In this document: piece by piece, positions 38,187 through 45,642 of the stretch
Numbering within the stretch: the stretch's first letter is position 1
Layout of the letters: every line of letters begins with the position of its first letter
Virus record (IMG/VR): IMGVR_UViG_3300042544_001590
Location: 124,001-188,000 of that record
Reading direction: 5' to 3' (one strand)
DNA length: 64,000 nucleotides
DNA from: a virus
Program-made: the position numbers and the translations under genes
The notes under the pieces: generated by a model
Seen by the model: only the letters and a program-made list of their open reading frames with translations
What the model was told of the DNA's origin: nothing
The model's database searches: none

Positions 38187-38345
38187 ATGGGAAATTACAA
38201 CATATACGAAATCGAAACATTTGACGATAAGTGTCCGAATTGTGGATTGGATATTTACCAATTATTACACGTTGAAGAGTGGGGTAGGACTTTTTGTGTC
38301 GATTGTTTGGACAGAGAACTTGAAAAATATGATAAACATTTTTAA
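38187..38345 (+). CDS. small zinc-ribbon protein
   Basis: A 52-residue protein with two Cys pairs, CPNCG (about residues 16-20) and FCVDC (about 37-41), a complete zinc-ribbon arrangement in a micropeptide. It begins MGNYNIYEIETF and ends with a charged helix. The start follows the repeated TACCAT element by 6 nt. Its 3' end overlaps the next gene. Such small zinc proteins often bind host transcription proteins, but the target here is unknown. Confidence 0.65.
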   Translation: MGNYNIYEIETFDDKCPNCGLDIYQLLHVEEWGRTFCVDCLDRELEKYDKHF

Positions 38346-38604
38346 AAAACAAAAGATCAAAAAAGGTGACGTTTACGCAGTCCAAACTGGTGATTTCGTT
38401 GGGCAGCTATTCAATTTCATTAAAAAAGATGGGGATGATTACGTGTTTCTCTCCGTTCCAGATATAAAAATCCAAAGGGTTCCGATAGAAAAATTTGACT
38501 TTGGCAAAGAACATGAGATTATCGAATTCGTTGAACATCTCCCAAAAAATATCCGCCGCGTTATCGAAGCCCAATACGAAGTCCTTGCAAAAGAGGATGA
38601 TTGA
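38329..38604 (+). CDS. hypothetical protein upstream of the primase
   Basis: A 91-residue protein starting MINIFKKQKIKKGDVYAV, with an SH3-like strand pattern (KKGDVYAVQTGDFVGQLFNF, DDYVFLSVPDIKIQRV). It overlaps the zinc-ribbon gene by 17 nt and ends in an overlap with gene 61. Function unknown. Confidence 0.6.
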   Translation: MINIFKKQKIKKGDVYAVQTGDFVGQLFNFIKKDGDDYVFLSVPDIKIQRVPIEKFDFGKEHEIIEFVEHLPKNIRRVIEAQYEVLAKEDD

Positions 38605-39619
38605 GTTTCCCACGGATTATGTGGTGTCCAAATTCTACGAATATGGATATAAAGTTTCTTTTAGCTCCCATAATGGAAATTATAATTGCTGTTGCCCCAT
38701 ATGCAGAGAGGGTAAAAGCTGGGGCAAAAAGAAAAGATGTTTCTACATTCCCGAAAATGACAATATCTTCTGTCATAATTGCGGTTGGTCGTCCAAACCT
38801 TTCAAATGGATTAAGGAAGTGTCGGGACTGTCATTCAATCAGATGGTGGATGAAATCGAGAAAGGTAATTACGGGATGATAAATGTCATGGACATGGAGG
38901 ATAAGCAGGAAAAGCCCAAATCAGCATCCCTACCCATTGATAGTATCAACTTATTTGATAAAACCCAGACGGATTACTACAAGAACAATAAGATCGTCCA
39001 AAAAGCTCTGGCTTACATCAAGGAAAGACGGCTGGATACCGCTGTAAATCGACCAGATGCCTTCTACATCTCTTTGAAGGATGAGAAGCATGATAAGCGT
39101 CTGGTGATCCCCTTCAAGGACGAGACGGGCAAGATTGTTTATTACCAAAGCAGACGATTGATGGATGATGAATCTCCTTCTTATCTCTCAAAAGATGGGG
39201 GTGACAAGAGTATCTTTGGAATTGAGCGCATATCCCCCGATCTGGATAAGGTTTTCCTTATTGAAGGTCCATTGGATGCCTGTTTTGTTAAAAATGGGCT
39301 TGGTCTGGGGGGTATTACTAAGGGAGATCAGCTTTTCACCGCATATCAACAGGAACAGATGGATGGTCTGAAGTTCTTTGAGCGTATTTGGGTGTTGGAC
39401 TCGCAGTGGATAGATGAAACGGCGCGAAAGAAGACCCTAAAGCTCATAGAAATGGGGGAAAAGGTGTTTATCTGGCCTGAATACGATGGTAAACGCTTTA
39501 AAGACATAAATGCCGTGTGTATGGCTTATGAAATGAACGAATATCCCACAGATTTGATTTTAAAAAATAGCTGCAAAGGTTTGGCAGCTACGGTAAAAAT
39601 GAAAATGATTAAAAACTAG
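38597..39619 (+). CDS. 61: DNA primase gp61 (DnaG/TOPRIM type)
   Basis: A 340-residue primase (T4 gp61 has 342). An N-terminal zinc-binding domain uses CPIC (33-36) and CHNC (59-62). The catalytic TOPRIM core has FLIEGPLDACFV with the Glu and IWVLDSQWID with the acidic pair. It makes RNA primers on the lagging strand in complex with the gp41 hexamer. The start is set by the ATG overlapping the upstream stop. The repeated element covers its own stop. Confidence 0.92.
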   Translation: MIEFPTDYVVSKFYEYGYKVSFSSHNGNYNCCCPICREGKSWGKKKRCFYIPENDNIFCHNCGWSSKPFKWIKEVSGLSFNQMVDEIEKGNYGMINVMDMEDKQEKPKSASLPIDSINLFDKTQTDYYKNNKIVQKALAYIKERRLDTAVNRPDAFYISLKDEKHDKRLVIPFKDETGKIVYYQSRRLMDDESPSYLSKDGGDKSIFGIERISPDLDKVFLIEGPLDACFVKNGLGLGGITKGDQLFTAYQQEQMDGLKFFERIWVLDSQWIDETARKKTLKLIEMGEKVFIWPEYDGKRFKDINAVCMAYEMNEYPTDLILKNSCKGLAATVKMKMIKN

Positions 39620-39627
39620 AATATACT
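39609..39627 (+). promoter_or_regulatory. TTAAAAACTAGA-N-TATACT element, copy 4
   Basis: Overlaps the stop of gene 61 (TAG in the element). TATACT ends 6 nt before the ATG at 39634. Confidence 0.7.
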
Positions 39628-39633
39628 ACGATT

Positions 39634-39966
39634 ATGGAAATTGAAATTTTTGACCAACAAATTATTCAAAAAAAGTGGAAAAATTATGATGCTCATACGC
39701 AAGATTATTTACCACATATTGGTTACGGTGCGTCTGGTACATATGACTCTATAACAAAAAAGGGAACGATTAGATCGTATATGAAAAAATGTAAGGAACT
39801 TGAAAAGGCAGGTTACAAAAATTTAAAATTTTGTAACGGGGGCGATGACGACTGGTTGGTGGTAGATCACGATGCCAAAGAATTTGGATTTTTTGAAGAT
39901 TACGCTCCCTCTTTAGAAAGGGCTGTGAAATTTGACAACCTCACCACACTTTGGAATAATCATTGA
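39634..39966 (+). CDS. hypothetical protein
   Basis: A 110-residue protein starting MEIEIFDQQIIQKKW, with an aromatic, Gly-containing middle (YLPHIGYGASGTYDS) and an acidic C-terminus (GGDDDWLVVDHDAKEFGFFED). It converges on the late gene at 39960 with a 7-nt overlap. No family recognised. Confidence 0.6.
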   Translation: MEIEIFDQQIIQKKWKNYDAHTQDYLPHIGYGASGTYDSITKKGTIRSYMKKCKELEKAGYKNLKFCNGGDDDWLVVDHDAKEFGFFEDYAPSLERAVKFDNLTTLWNNH

Positions 39967-40376
39967 GACTTTTTAGCAGTCATAAACGATTGTTGAAGAG
40001 CAGCAAGATCAGAAGCAATGCGACCAATCTTCACTTGTTGATTCTTCAGATTGCCCAACATCGACTCAGGATTGGCGGTAGCCAGAACGCTCTGAATGCT
40101 GTTTGGTTGATCACCATTGAGATAACCAAGGAACTTATCAATATTTGCATTCCACTTATCAACAACACTAACCATTTGCTCATTCTGACGAGCCATAGCA
40201 TCCCCAATCTCATCAACAGCGGATGGATCAACTTCCATATCCACATCATAATCATCCATGGCAACATCGTCGTCTAAGGACATCTCAGCAGCATCGCGCT
40301 CCAAATCAGGATCGATGTCAAGTTGGGGAGCTTCTTGGAGAATACGGAGGAATTTAGCGTGGAATTTATTAGCCAT
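39960..40376 (-). CDS. late protein with capsid-targeting-like leader
   Basis: A 138-residue protein starting MANKFHAKFLRILQEAPQLD, followed by a very acidic segment (LSLDDDVAMDDYDVDMEVD-like, about 32-52) and a helical C-terminal domain (DKFLGYLNGDQ, GRIASDLAALQQSFM). The leader-acid-helix layout parallels the Asp-rich protein at 3193-3645 and suits a prohead core or internal protein. A perfect late box lies 4 nt upstream. Confidence 0.65.
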   Translation of the reverse strand: MANKFHAKFLRILQEAPQLDIDPDLERDAAEMSLDDDVAMDDYDVDMEVDPSAVDEIGDAMARQNEQMVSVVDKWNANIDKFLGYLNGDQPNSIQSVLATANPESMLGNLKNQQVKIGRIASDLAALQQSFMTAKKSQ

Positions 40377-40380
40377 ACCT

Positions 40381-40388
40381 TTATTTAG
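40381..40388 (-). promoter_or_regulatory. late promoter box CTAAATAA
   Basis: Perfect minus-strand CTAAATAA, 4 nt upstream of the ATG at 40376. Confidence 0.8.
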
Positions 40389-40409
40389 TCAAAAGTGTTA
40401 AATATCTAT

Positions 40410-40760
40410 ATGTCTGCTTCAAATTCTCCCTATTCCACCGCAATCGCCTCTGGTGCCATTGATTTCGACTTTGAAAGTTCGTTGAATCCTTCGGAACAGA
40501 TGCGAAAATACAAGACGGATGAGAAAGAAGCCAAGGCTCCCCACACTTTACCGTTTGAATTCGGAGAATTGCCCCAACAAATGGCAAATATCGTGGATAA
40601 TGCGTTTGCAGCGTCCAAAAATCTGGAAAATCTCCTGAAAATGGAGGAATTCCAGAAAAACGGGGAACTCATCAAGCTCAAGGGTAATCTGGAGAAGATG
40701 ATCATGTATTTGATGCAGAACGGGGATAAAACGCTTGAGAAATTCACGATTGGTGTTTAA
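40410..40760 (+). CDS. hypothetical protein
   Basis: A 116-residue protein starting MSASNSPYSTAIASGAIDFD, with a disordered Ser-rich N-terminus and a helical C-terminal half (NIVDNAFAASKNLENLLKM, LKGNLEKMIMYLMQNGDK). An in-frame GTG at 40395 is a less likely start. It is divergent from the late gene at 39960. No family recognised. Confidence 0.6.
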   Translation: MSASNSPYSTAIASGAIDFDFESSLNPSEQMRKYKTDEKEAKAPHTLPFEFGELPQQMANIVDNAFAASKNLENLLKMEEFQKNGELIKLKGNLEKMIMYLMQNGDKTLEKFTIGV

Positions 40761-40775
40761 AAACTAGACTACAAT
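40757..40775 (+). promoter_or_regulatory. TTAAAAACTAGA-N-TACAAT element, copy 5
   Basis: The upstream stop is TAA in GTTTAAAAAC. TACAAT ends 5 nt before the ATG at 40781. Confidence 0.75.
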
Positions 40776-40780
40776 AGGGT

Positions 40781-40951
40781 ATGACTTCAAAAACACTTCA
40801 AGACTTCCCCAGAGATGAGCAACTTGCGATTCTGAAAGATATCTGTAACAAAATTTATATCGCTCGGAACATTTCAATGTCTCCTGACACGATTATTGAG
40901 AATCTGGAAGAGATTGATAGGCTTTTTCGAGATAACGAAAATTATAATTGA
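40781..40951 (+). CDS. small acidic helical protein
   Basis: A 56-residue protein starting MTSKTLQDFPRDEQLAIL, with helices KDICNKIYIARNISM and ENLEEIDRLFRDNEN. It begins 5 nt after the repeated TACAAT element, the main support for the start. No function is known. Confidence 0.6.
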   Translation: MTSKTLQDFPRDEQLAILKDICNKIYIARNISMSPDTIIENLEEIDRLFRDNENYN

Positions 40952-40984
40952 TGGTAATAAGTGGCACATATCCAAGGTAAAATA

Positions 40985-41368
40985 ATGAAAAATCAGCAAA
41001 AATGGCTAACATCCAAGCTCAAAGGTTCTTGGGTGGACAAGGATGGACTATTGGAAATATGTATTTTTGAATCTCTTGTTCATTTTGTGGAGAAAGAGCG
41101 TGGTCTTTGTGATAATCTTGATGAATTATACAAAGAACAACTTGAGAAAGGGTATGTGACGCAAGAGACTGTTGATCTAATCAAGACCAGAGAAGGATTA
41201 CTCAAACATTGCTACGATTGGATTAAAGTGGAGCGGGTTGAAATACAAAAATTGCTTGACTCTATTGAGGATTGGAGAGAATATGAGCGGATTGAACAAG
41301 AACTTTATGATGAGGATTCAGCGGTAATGAAAATTATCATTGAACAGCGCGGATACCTCTGGACATGA
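40985..41368 (+). CDS. hypothetical helical protein
   Basis: A 127-residue charged helical protein starting MKNQQKWLTSKLKGSWVDKD, with long helices (HFVEKERGLCDNLDELYKE, IQKLLDSIEDWREYERIEQ). A GTG at 40961 is an alternative start; the ATG has AAGGT 8 nt upstream. It ends in an ATGA overlap with the membrane protein. Family unknown. Confidence 0.6.
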   Translation: MKNQQKWLTSKLKGSWVDKDGLLEICIFESLVHFVEKERGLCDNLDELYKEQLEKGYVTQETVDLIKTREGLLKHCYDWIKVERVEIQKLLDSIEDWREYERIEQELYDEDSAVMKIIIEQRGYLWT

Positions 41369-41907
41369 AAATTATGAACGAAAAAACAAAAAGAATAGGA
41401 TTGCAAATATTGGGAGGAATTGGCATTTCCCTCGGATTGGCATTCGGGTTGACTACAAATGAGACAGATTTCCTACGGTATTTCGTATTATCTATGATTG
41501 GATGTGTAGTGGGAATGTTCTGGTGGGACAACCGCAAGCAAAAGGATGACAGGGTTGCCGATTTAGAGAACCAGCTTGAGAAAAAGCAGACTGATGAGCG
41601 TGTGATTGCTCTGGAAAAGATGCTTCAGGAAGCGGATGGCGTGATGGTTGAACAGGAGGATGTGATTAAAAACTACGAGAGTATGTTGGACGAAGCGACT
41701 GTTAGATTTCCCTGCAATTGTGGACAGAACATGTTTGAGGGGATATTCAAACCGGAGGAGGAATATGAAGTGAAATGTGATGCCTGTAACAACACGTATT
41801 CCGTCACTCTAAAGATTGATAGCATACTAATTACCGAACCAATTGAAGACTTGAACATAGATAATCTAATTAAAACAAAACTGAATGATAACAATAAAAA
41901 CAAATAA
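41365..41907 (+). CDS. membrane protein with coiled coil and zinc ribbon
   Basis: A 180-residue protein with two hydrophobic segments near the N-terminus (LQILGGIGISLGLAFGL, about 12-28; FVLSMIGCVVGMFWW, about 40-54), then a Glu/Lys coiled coil (about 62-115), then a zinc-ribbon-like section with CNCG and CDAC. The soluble part would face the cytoplasm. It is an unusual membrane-tethered zinc protein in an early operon; membrane anchoring of a phage complex is one idea. Confidence 0.65.
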   Translation: MKIMNEKTKRIGLQILGGIGISLGLAFGLTTNETDFLRYFVLSMIGCVVGMFWWDNRKQKDDRVADLENQLEKKQTDERVIALEKMLQEADGVMVEQEDVIKNYESMLDEATVRFPCNCGQNMFEGIFKPEEEYEVKCDACNNTYSVTLKIDSILITEPIEDLNIDNLIKTKLNDNNKNK

Positions 41908-42115
41908 AAAGGGGTTGGTCAAAATGACCATGGAGGAATTTGCAAAATGGGCTTGCTTGGTGGAAGCATTCCATTTCATTCAACAGAGGGCGGAAGAGCT
42001 TGAAGTGAATCCAATCAACATGATCAAACCAGCAGCAATCGAAAAGTATATTGAGGAAAGATTTGAGGCAATGCTTTGGGACACTCGGATTGAACATCAA
42101 TTAGGAAATATTTGA
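41885..42115 (+). CDS. small helical protein
   Basis: A 76-residue protein overlapping the end of the membrane-protein gene. MTMEEFAKWACLVEAFHFIQ and AAIEKYIEERFEAMLWDT form amphipathic helices. The ATG at 41924 (MTMEEF) would avoid the overlap and is equally possible. It converges on the glycosyltransferase gene with a 15-nt overlap. Function unknown. Confidence 0.55.
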   Translation: MITIKTNKKGLVKMTMEEFAKWACLVEAFHFIQQRAEELEVNPINMIKPAAIEKYIEERFEAMLWDTRIEHQLGNI

Positions 42116-42940
42116 TAACATAACAGCTTCCACTTCAATCTTGTTCATATCATCCACGGATACAACACTTTTGAACTGTTCCTTGAGAACTTTGGTATCC
42201 TGTCCCAATTCGTGGTGTCCAATCATGTAATTGCGGAAGCGATCCTTTAGGTCGTTCTTGTATGGAATGCCAGCGGGACGTTCAAAGCGGTGTAGCCAGC
42301 GCAGGAAGGGCAAGCAGAGCGTCTTCTTACCGTGTTGGCGATACTTCTCATGGATATACTTCTCCTCGCCTCCAAAGCCCCGAAACGCCTTGTTAAAGCC
42401 CAACCATGAGTCTGTTCTACAAGAGAACAATCCCATGCCTTGGGCTGGTATTTCAAATGGGGGAGCATCAACATCCTTTCCTCTTTCATCTGTTTGCCAA
42501 GTTCCCCACATGTGGGAACTCCAAGTGTCGTCAAAGTGGGTGGAATAATGATGGAAATCGTCATATAGTAATGGACCTTGTAAAAGATTTCCAGCATCTC
42601 CCCCACAATCATACAAATGAATCAGCTTTTTCAAAGCACCGGGGACGATCATCACATGACTGTCCATGCAAAGGGTGTATGGGGTATCGGACAGGGAAAA
42701 AACCTTATTTTTAACGGTTGATGCGTTGTATTTGGTGAATGGTAGATACTGATAGGGTTCCTTGATCCAATTTGTCAGATTTCTATTTGATTGTCCATGG
42801 GGGGAATCTGGATTATTATCAATGATAATAAATTCAATATTATTTAGGACTTCTCGATGATATGTTCTAATGGCTTGAATGCTGAAATATAATCCGTCGT
42901 AATCATTGTAGGTGGGAATACCAATCGTGAGTTTTCGCAT
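42101..42940 (-). CDS. glycosyltransferase family 2 (GalNAc-transferase-like)
   Basis: A 279-residue GT-A transferase: TIGIPTYNDYDGLYFSIQAI at the N-terminus, FIIIDNNPDSP, metal-binding CMDSHVMI (DSH, the D-x-H form used by polypeptide GalNAc-transferases), PAQGMGLFSCRTDSWLGF in the acceptor region, and GFGGEEKYIHEKYRQHG with the catalytic-type acidic pair. It is encoded directly downstream of a mucin-like Thr/Pro-rich protein, its probable acceptor. Expression is probably late, from the tail-fibre operon. Confidence 0.8.
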   Translation of the reverse strand: MRKLTIGIPTYNDYDGLYFSIQAIRTYHREVLNNIEFIIIDNNPDSPHGQSNRNLTNWIKEPYQYLPFTKYNASTVKNKVFSLSDTPYTLCMDSHVMIVPGALKKLIHLYDCGGDAGNLLQGPLLYDDFHHYSTHFDDTWSSHMWGTWQTDERGKDVDAPPFEIPAQGMGLFSCRTDSWLGFNKAFRGFGGEEKYIHEKYRQHGKKTLCLPFLRWLHRFERPAGIPYKNDLKDRFRNYMIGHHELGQDTKVLKEQFKSVVSVDDMNKIEVEAVMLSNIS

Positions 42941-42951
42941 GTGAATAATTA

Positions 42952-43437
42952 TCAGAACCCAAGCTTTTTACAATAACTTTCACATTCAATAGGCACAACT
43001 GTTCCAGTTCTTGGAACAGTTGTTGTGGTCGTTGTGGTCGTAGTCGTTGTTGTGGTGGTCGTAGTTATTTGAATGGTGAATGGATTGAGAGATGTCGGGG
43101 GTATTAGATCAATAACTAACGGGGGAATGGTTCGTGTTGTAAAGTTCGGAATGACGGGGGAATTGATTACTGGTGGGTTTGGAGGGGGCGCACAGCAATC
43201 ACTTAAAGATGGTGTCGTGGAAGAACCTGATGGTGTTGTTCCAGTGGTGCTTGTGGGGGGTTCTGGCGTGGTGGTGCCTGAGAGAGTAGTGGTGGTGCTT
43301 GTGGGGGGTTCTGTAGTGATGGGGGGTTCTGGCGTGGTGCTGGTAGTACTCGTGGTGCCTGAGAGAGTAGTGCTGGTGCTTGTGGTGGGTTCTGGCGTGG
43401 TGGTGCCTGAGAGAGTAGTGGTGGTGCTTGTGGGCAT
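42952..43437 (-). CDS. mucin-like Thr/Ser/Pro-rich protein
   Basis: A 161-residue low-complexity protein. The first 75 residues repeat units like STTTTLSGTTTPEPPTST. A short Cys- and Pro-containing section follows (SDCCAPPPNPP), then a beta-like stretch, then an unbroken run of about 17 threonines and a C-terminus CESYCKKLGF. This composition is that of a densely O-glycosylated stalk. No signal peptide is present, so glycosylation would occur in the cytoplasm. Location between fibre genes and the glycosyltransferase suggests a virion fibre or surface spike. Confidence 0.75.
   Translation of the reverse strand: MPTSTTTTLSGTTTPEPTTSTSTTLSGTTSTTSTTPEPPITTEPPTSTTTTLSGTTTPEPPTSTTGTTPSGSSTTPSLSDCCAPPPNPPVINSPVIPNFTTRTIPPLVIDLIPPTSLNPFTIQITTTTTTTTTTTTTTTTVPRTGTVVPIECESYCKKLGF
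43018..43069 (-). repeat. poly-threonine (ACN) trinucleotide run
   Basis: Consecutive Thr codons of mixed third base encode about 17 threonines near the C-terminus of the mucin-like protein. Mixed codons argue that the tract is kept for its amino acids and is not a recent slippage product. Confidence 0.7.
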
Positions 43438-43460
43438 TACAGTGTCAAAGTATATTTACA

Positions 43461-43928
43461 TTATACGATCATATAATTTACATCGGAAACGATGTAAAAA
43501 GTGTTGGAATCGTTGGAAGCCGATAGTGTTGACCACTCAACCGAAGTGACCCGAACCAGATTATCAATCTGAACACCCCCCAGAGCTTGGTTTGTATCAC
43601 TAATCACACCAGAACCTCCAATTTTTTCCCAATCGGATAATAGAGAACCATCATTTACAGATAGGCGATATAATACATTCGCATCACTATTATATGCTAG
43701 ATCGCCAATTTCAGCAGGGGCAAAGATAGTAACATCTGGATTCGATCCTTTAAACACATTACCTGTCAACACTCCCCCATTATCAGCACCATTCCCGATG
43801 AAAAGACGTTCGGTATCGGTGGTGAATGCGAATTCCCCGGAATTTAAAAGGACATTTAAACGTTCTGCGTTAGTTCCTTGACGGGCAAGCAACTTTAAAA
43901 GGGTGTCGTTGGTGATTGATATTGACAT
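43461..43928 (-). CDS. tail fibre/spike protein with RGTN attachment domain
   Basis: A 155-residue protein. The N-terminal module LLARQGTNAERLNVLLNSGE followed by FAFTTDTERLFIGNG is the phage fibre N-terminal domain related to Mtd (R-x-GT-x-A ... GE-x-x-x-TDT-x-R-x-x-x-G), which attaches fibres to the baseplate. The remainder is short and beta-rich. It lies 1 nt from the next upstream fibre gene, which carries the same module. Confidence 0.75.
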   Translation of the reverse strand: MSISITNDTLLKLLARQGTNAERLNVLLNSGEFAFTTDTERLFIGNGADNGGVLTGNVFKGSNPDVTIFAPAEIGDLAYNSDANVLYRLSVNDGSLLSDWEKIGGSGVISDTNQALGGVQIDNLVRVTSVEWSTLSASNDSNTFYIVSDVNYMIV

Positions 43929-43929
43929 A

Positions 43930-44988
43930 TTAGTATGTGAAGATTGGGATTGCGAATCTATTTACCGTTTTTCCGGTTTCGGATGTATTCCCCGCAAATG
44001 TGATGAATCCAGCGGAAGATAAGGTGATTGATATGGAAGAAAGACCATTGGAAGACAGTGCTGTGAAACTTGTCAATTGTATTCCGGGAACCACACCATC
44101 CGTGAGTTGTGATGGACTACCATTGAATAGTGTGGATAGGGAATTATTGGTGGAATTTCCAGTCAGAGTATCATAAATTGTCAGCGCGTCCTTGGAAATG
44201 GCTTCCCAATTTGATAATGCCGTGGATGGCAATGATTGTAATTGGTAGATTACTTTATCAACCGATGCAGTGTTCCCTACTTTGGCGGGAAGTCCACTGA
44301 GGGCATTATAGGCAGACACGGGGAGGTGTGATTGGGTGTTTAGACCATAAGCTGAAATTCTGGCGTAATTTGCCGAAAGTATTCCAGACTGGAATGTGAA
44401 ATCGGTGGGGGAAACGGTCAGAGATATCGGTCTTCCATTACCACCACTCAATCCATTGCTAAATGAAGACGATAAAAGTTCTCTTGTAGTGATTCCACCA
44501 GTCTTGATTGAAAGTTGGTTGGATGATATTTCAAAAAAGTTTGTTCTATAATTTAGTTGGATTTTTCCATCAATGATATTGACACCATTTGTAACGGTGT
44601 TTGGGTTAATTTTGGAAGCGGATAATCCACTAACAGCCATATTAACGGTGGAAGACGAATCATATATAAATTCGGAAGAGAATTTGGTTCTCATGTCCCC
44701 CCAATTTGTTATGACACTATAAGGGGATGCTGTAAGCTGATACCAGATGGAATTAACGGAAACTAAGTCTCCAACTTCAGCCAAAGTGGTGCTAAGGCTA
44801 TAATAATTATTCAGAGGGGGGTGAATTTTGCTGGAAACTGGATTACCCCCACTCAACACTCCATTACCAACGAATAGACGTTTGGAATCTGTTGCGTGAA
44901 CAAGTTCTCCTTGGTCGAAACGGGTTGAATTGATCTCAGCGTTTGTTCCTCTACGAACTTTGATTTTTGAAATGTAAATGTCTGCCAT
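43930..44988 (-). CDS. tail fibre protein with RGTN attachment domain
   Basis: A 352-residue protein with the same N-terminal module (VRRGTNAEINSTRFDQGELV, HATDSKRLFVGNG) as 43461-43928, then a Ser/Asn/Gly-rich beta body with repeated SxYNALSGLP-like strands and the C-terminal LSSNGLSSISITLSS. A receptor-contacting fibre attached to the baseplate is likely. A weak late-box variant TAAAATAG lies 4 nt upstream. Confidence 0.75.
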   Translation of the reverse strand: MADIYISKIKVRRGTNAEINSTRFDQGELVHATDSKRLFVGNGVLSGGNPVSSKIHPPLNNYYSLSTTLAEVGDLVSVNSIWYQLTASPYSVITNWGDMRTKFSSEFIYDSSSTVNMAVSGLSASKINPNTVTNGVNIIDGKIQLNYRTNFFEISSNQLSIKTGGITTRELLSSSFSNGLSGGNGRPISLTVSPTDFTFQSGILSANYARISAYGLNTQSHLPVSAYNALSGLPAKVGNTASVDKVIYQLQSLPSTALSNWEAISKDALTIYDTLTGNSTNNSLSTLFNGSPSQLTDGVVPGIQLTSFTALSSNGLSSISITLSSAGFITFAGNTSETGKTVNRFAIPIFTY

Positions 44989-44992
44989 GGTT

Positions 44993-45000
44993 CTATTTTA
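44993..45000 (-). promoter_or_regulatory. possible late promoter box TAAAATAG
   Basis: Imperfect box at the standard 4-nt spacing before the ATG at 44988. It differs from CTAAATAG at two positions. Confidence 0.4.
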
Positions 45001-45630
45001 TTATGTTAAGCGTTTCCATATATAAACACCAAAAGACGGTGGGGTGATGTTATGTGCTAATGATCCACCCGTTTCTTCTATAATATTACTGTAAGAACCA
45101 TATTCCAAAATGCTGTCCATACCAGAAAAACCGTTTCCGTCTCTGAGTGTGTCGGTGTTTTCTCCCCCGGTGCCGTTCCTTACTCTGTGGCTATGTGCTG
45201 GAATTTCATTTGTTGTTAATGTGTGTTGATATTCTCCAGCATTTGATCCGGGAGATATCGTTTTATTTACCCCGTTGGTATCCGTTCCAGTGCCAACTCC
45301 CGCCAAGAATACACCATCAGAAATTTTAACCCAAGTGGTTCCCACAAATCGAGTTTGGGGATTGACATCTAAAGTATCAAGATAAACTGCCCCGACCGGA
45401 TAAAGATAATCGATAATACTGGGATAACCAGTCAATGTGAGACAATCCGCTGATAAACACCCACTAACAGATGCACCGTTTCCAGCAGAACCCAACCTTA
45501 AAGAAGATTTGTTACCCAATCCATCATAAACAGGGGGTAAATTTGCTTCAGATAGTGGAACATTTGCAGTGTGTAGAACACCTTTGTAACTATCAGCGAC
45601 GAATAAATTGGTTAAATCTGGTAAAGCCAT
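45001..45630 (-). CDS. short tail fibre/baseplate collar protein, gp12/gp10-like
   Basis: A 209-residue protein whose C-terminal two thirds match the tail-collar type domain: YPVGAVYLDT, NPQTRFVGTTWVKISDGVFL, AGEYQHTLTTNEIPAHSHRV, and the closing PPSFGVYIWKRL. In T4-like phages these domains form the trimeric head of short fibres or baseplate adaptors, with the AHSH histidines co-ordinating a metal. A late box 4 nt upstream sets the start. Confidence 0.8.
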   Translation of the reverse strand: MALPDLTNLFVADSYKGVLHTANVPLSEANLPPVYDGLGNKSSLRLGSAGNGASVSGCLSADCLTLTGYPSIIDYLYPVGAVYLDTLDVNPQTRFVGTTWVKISDGVFLAGVGTGTDTNGVNKTISPGSNAGEYQHTLTTNEIPAHSHRVRNGTGGENTDTLRDGNGFSGMDSILEYGSYSNIIEETGGSLAHNITPPSFGVYIWKRLT

Positions 45631-45634
45631 ATTG

Positions 45635-45642
45635 TTATTTAT
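45635..45642 (-). promoter_or_regulatory. late promoter box ATAAATAA
   Basis: Minus-strand ATAAATAA, 4 nt upstream of the ATG at 45630. Confidence 0.75.

Noticed and set aside
43073-43549. Plus-strand frame rich in Val/Gly (VVLVGGSGVV repeats) opposite the mucin-like gene
   Set aside because: The repeats are simply the complement of Thr/Pro codons. The mucin-like protein fits the operon direction and gene spacing; this frame does not.
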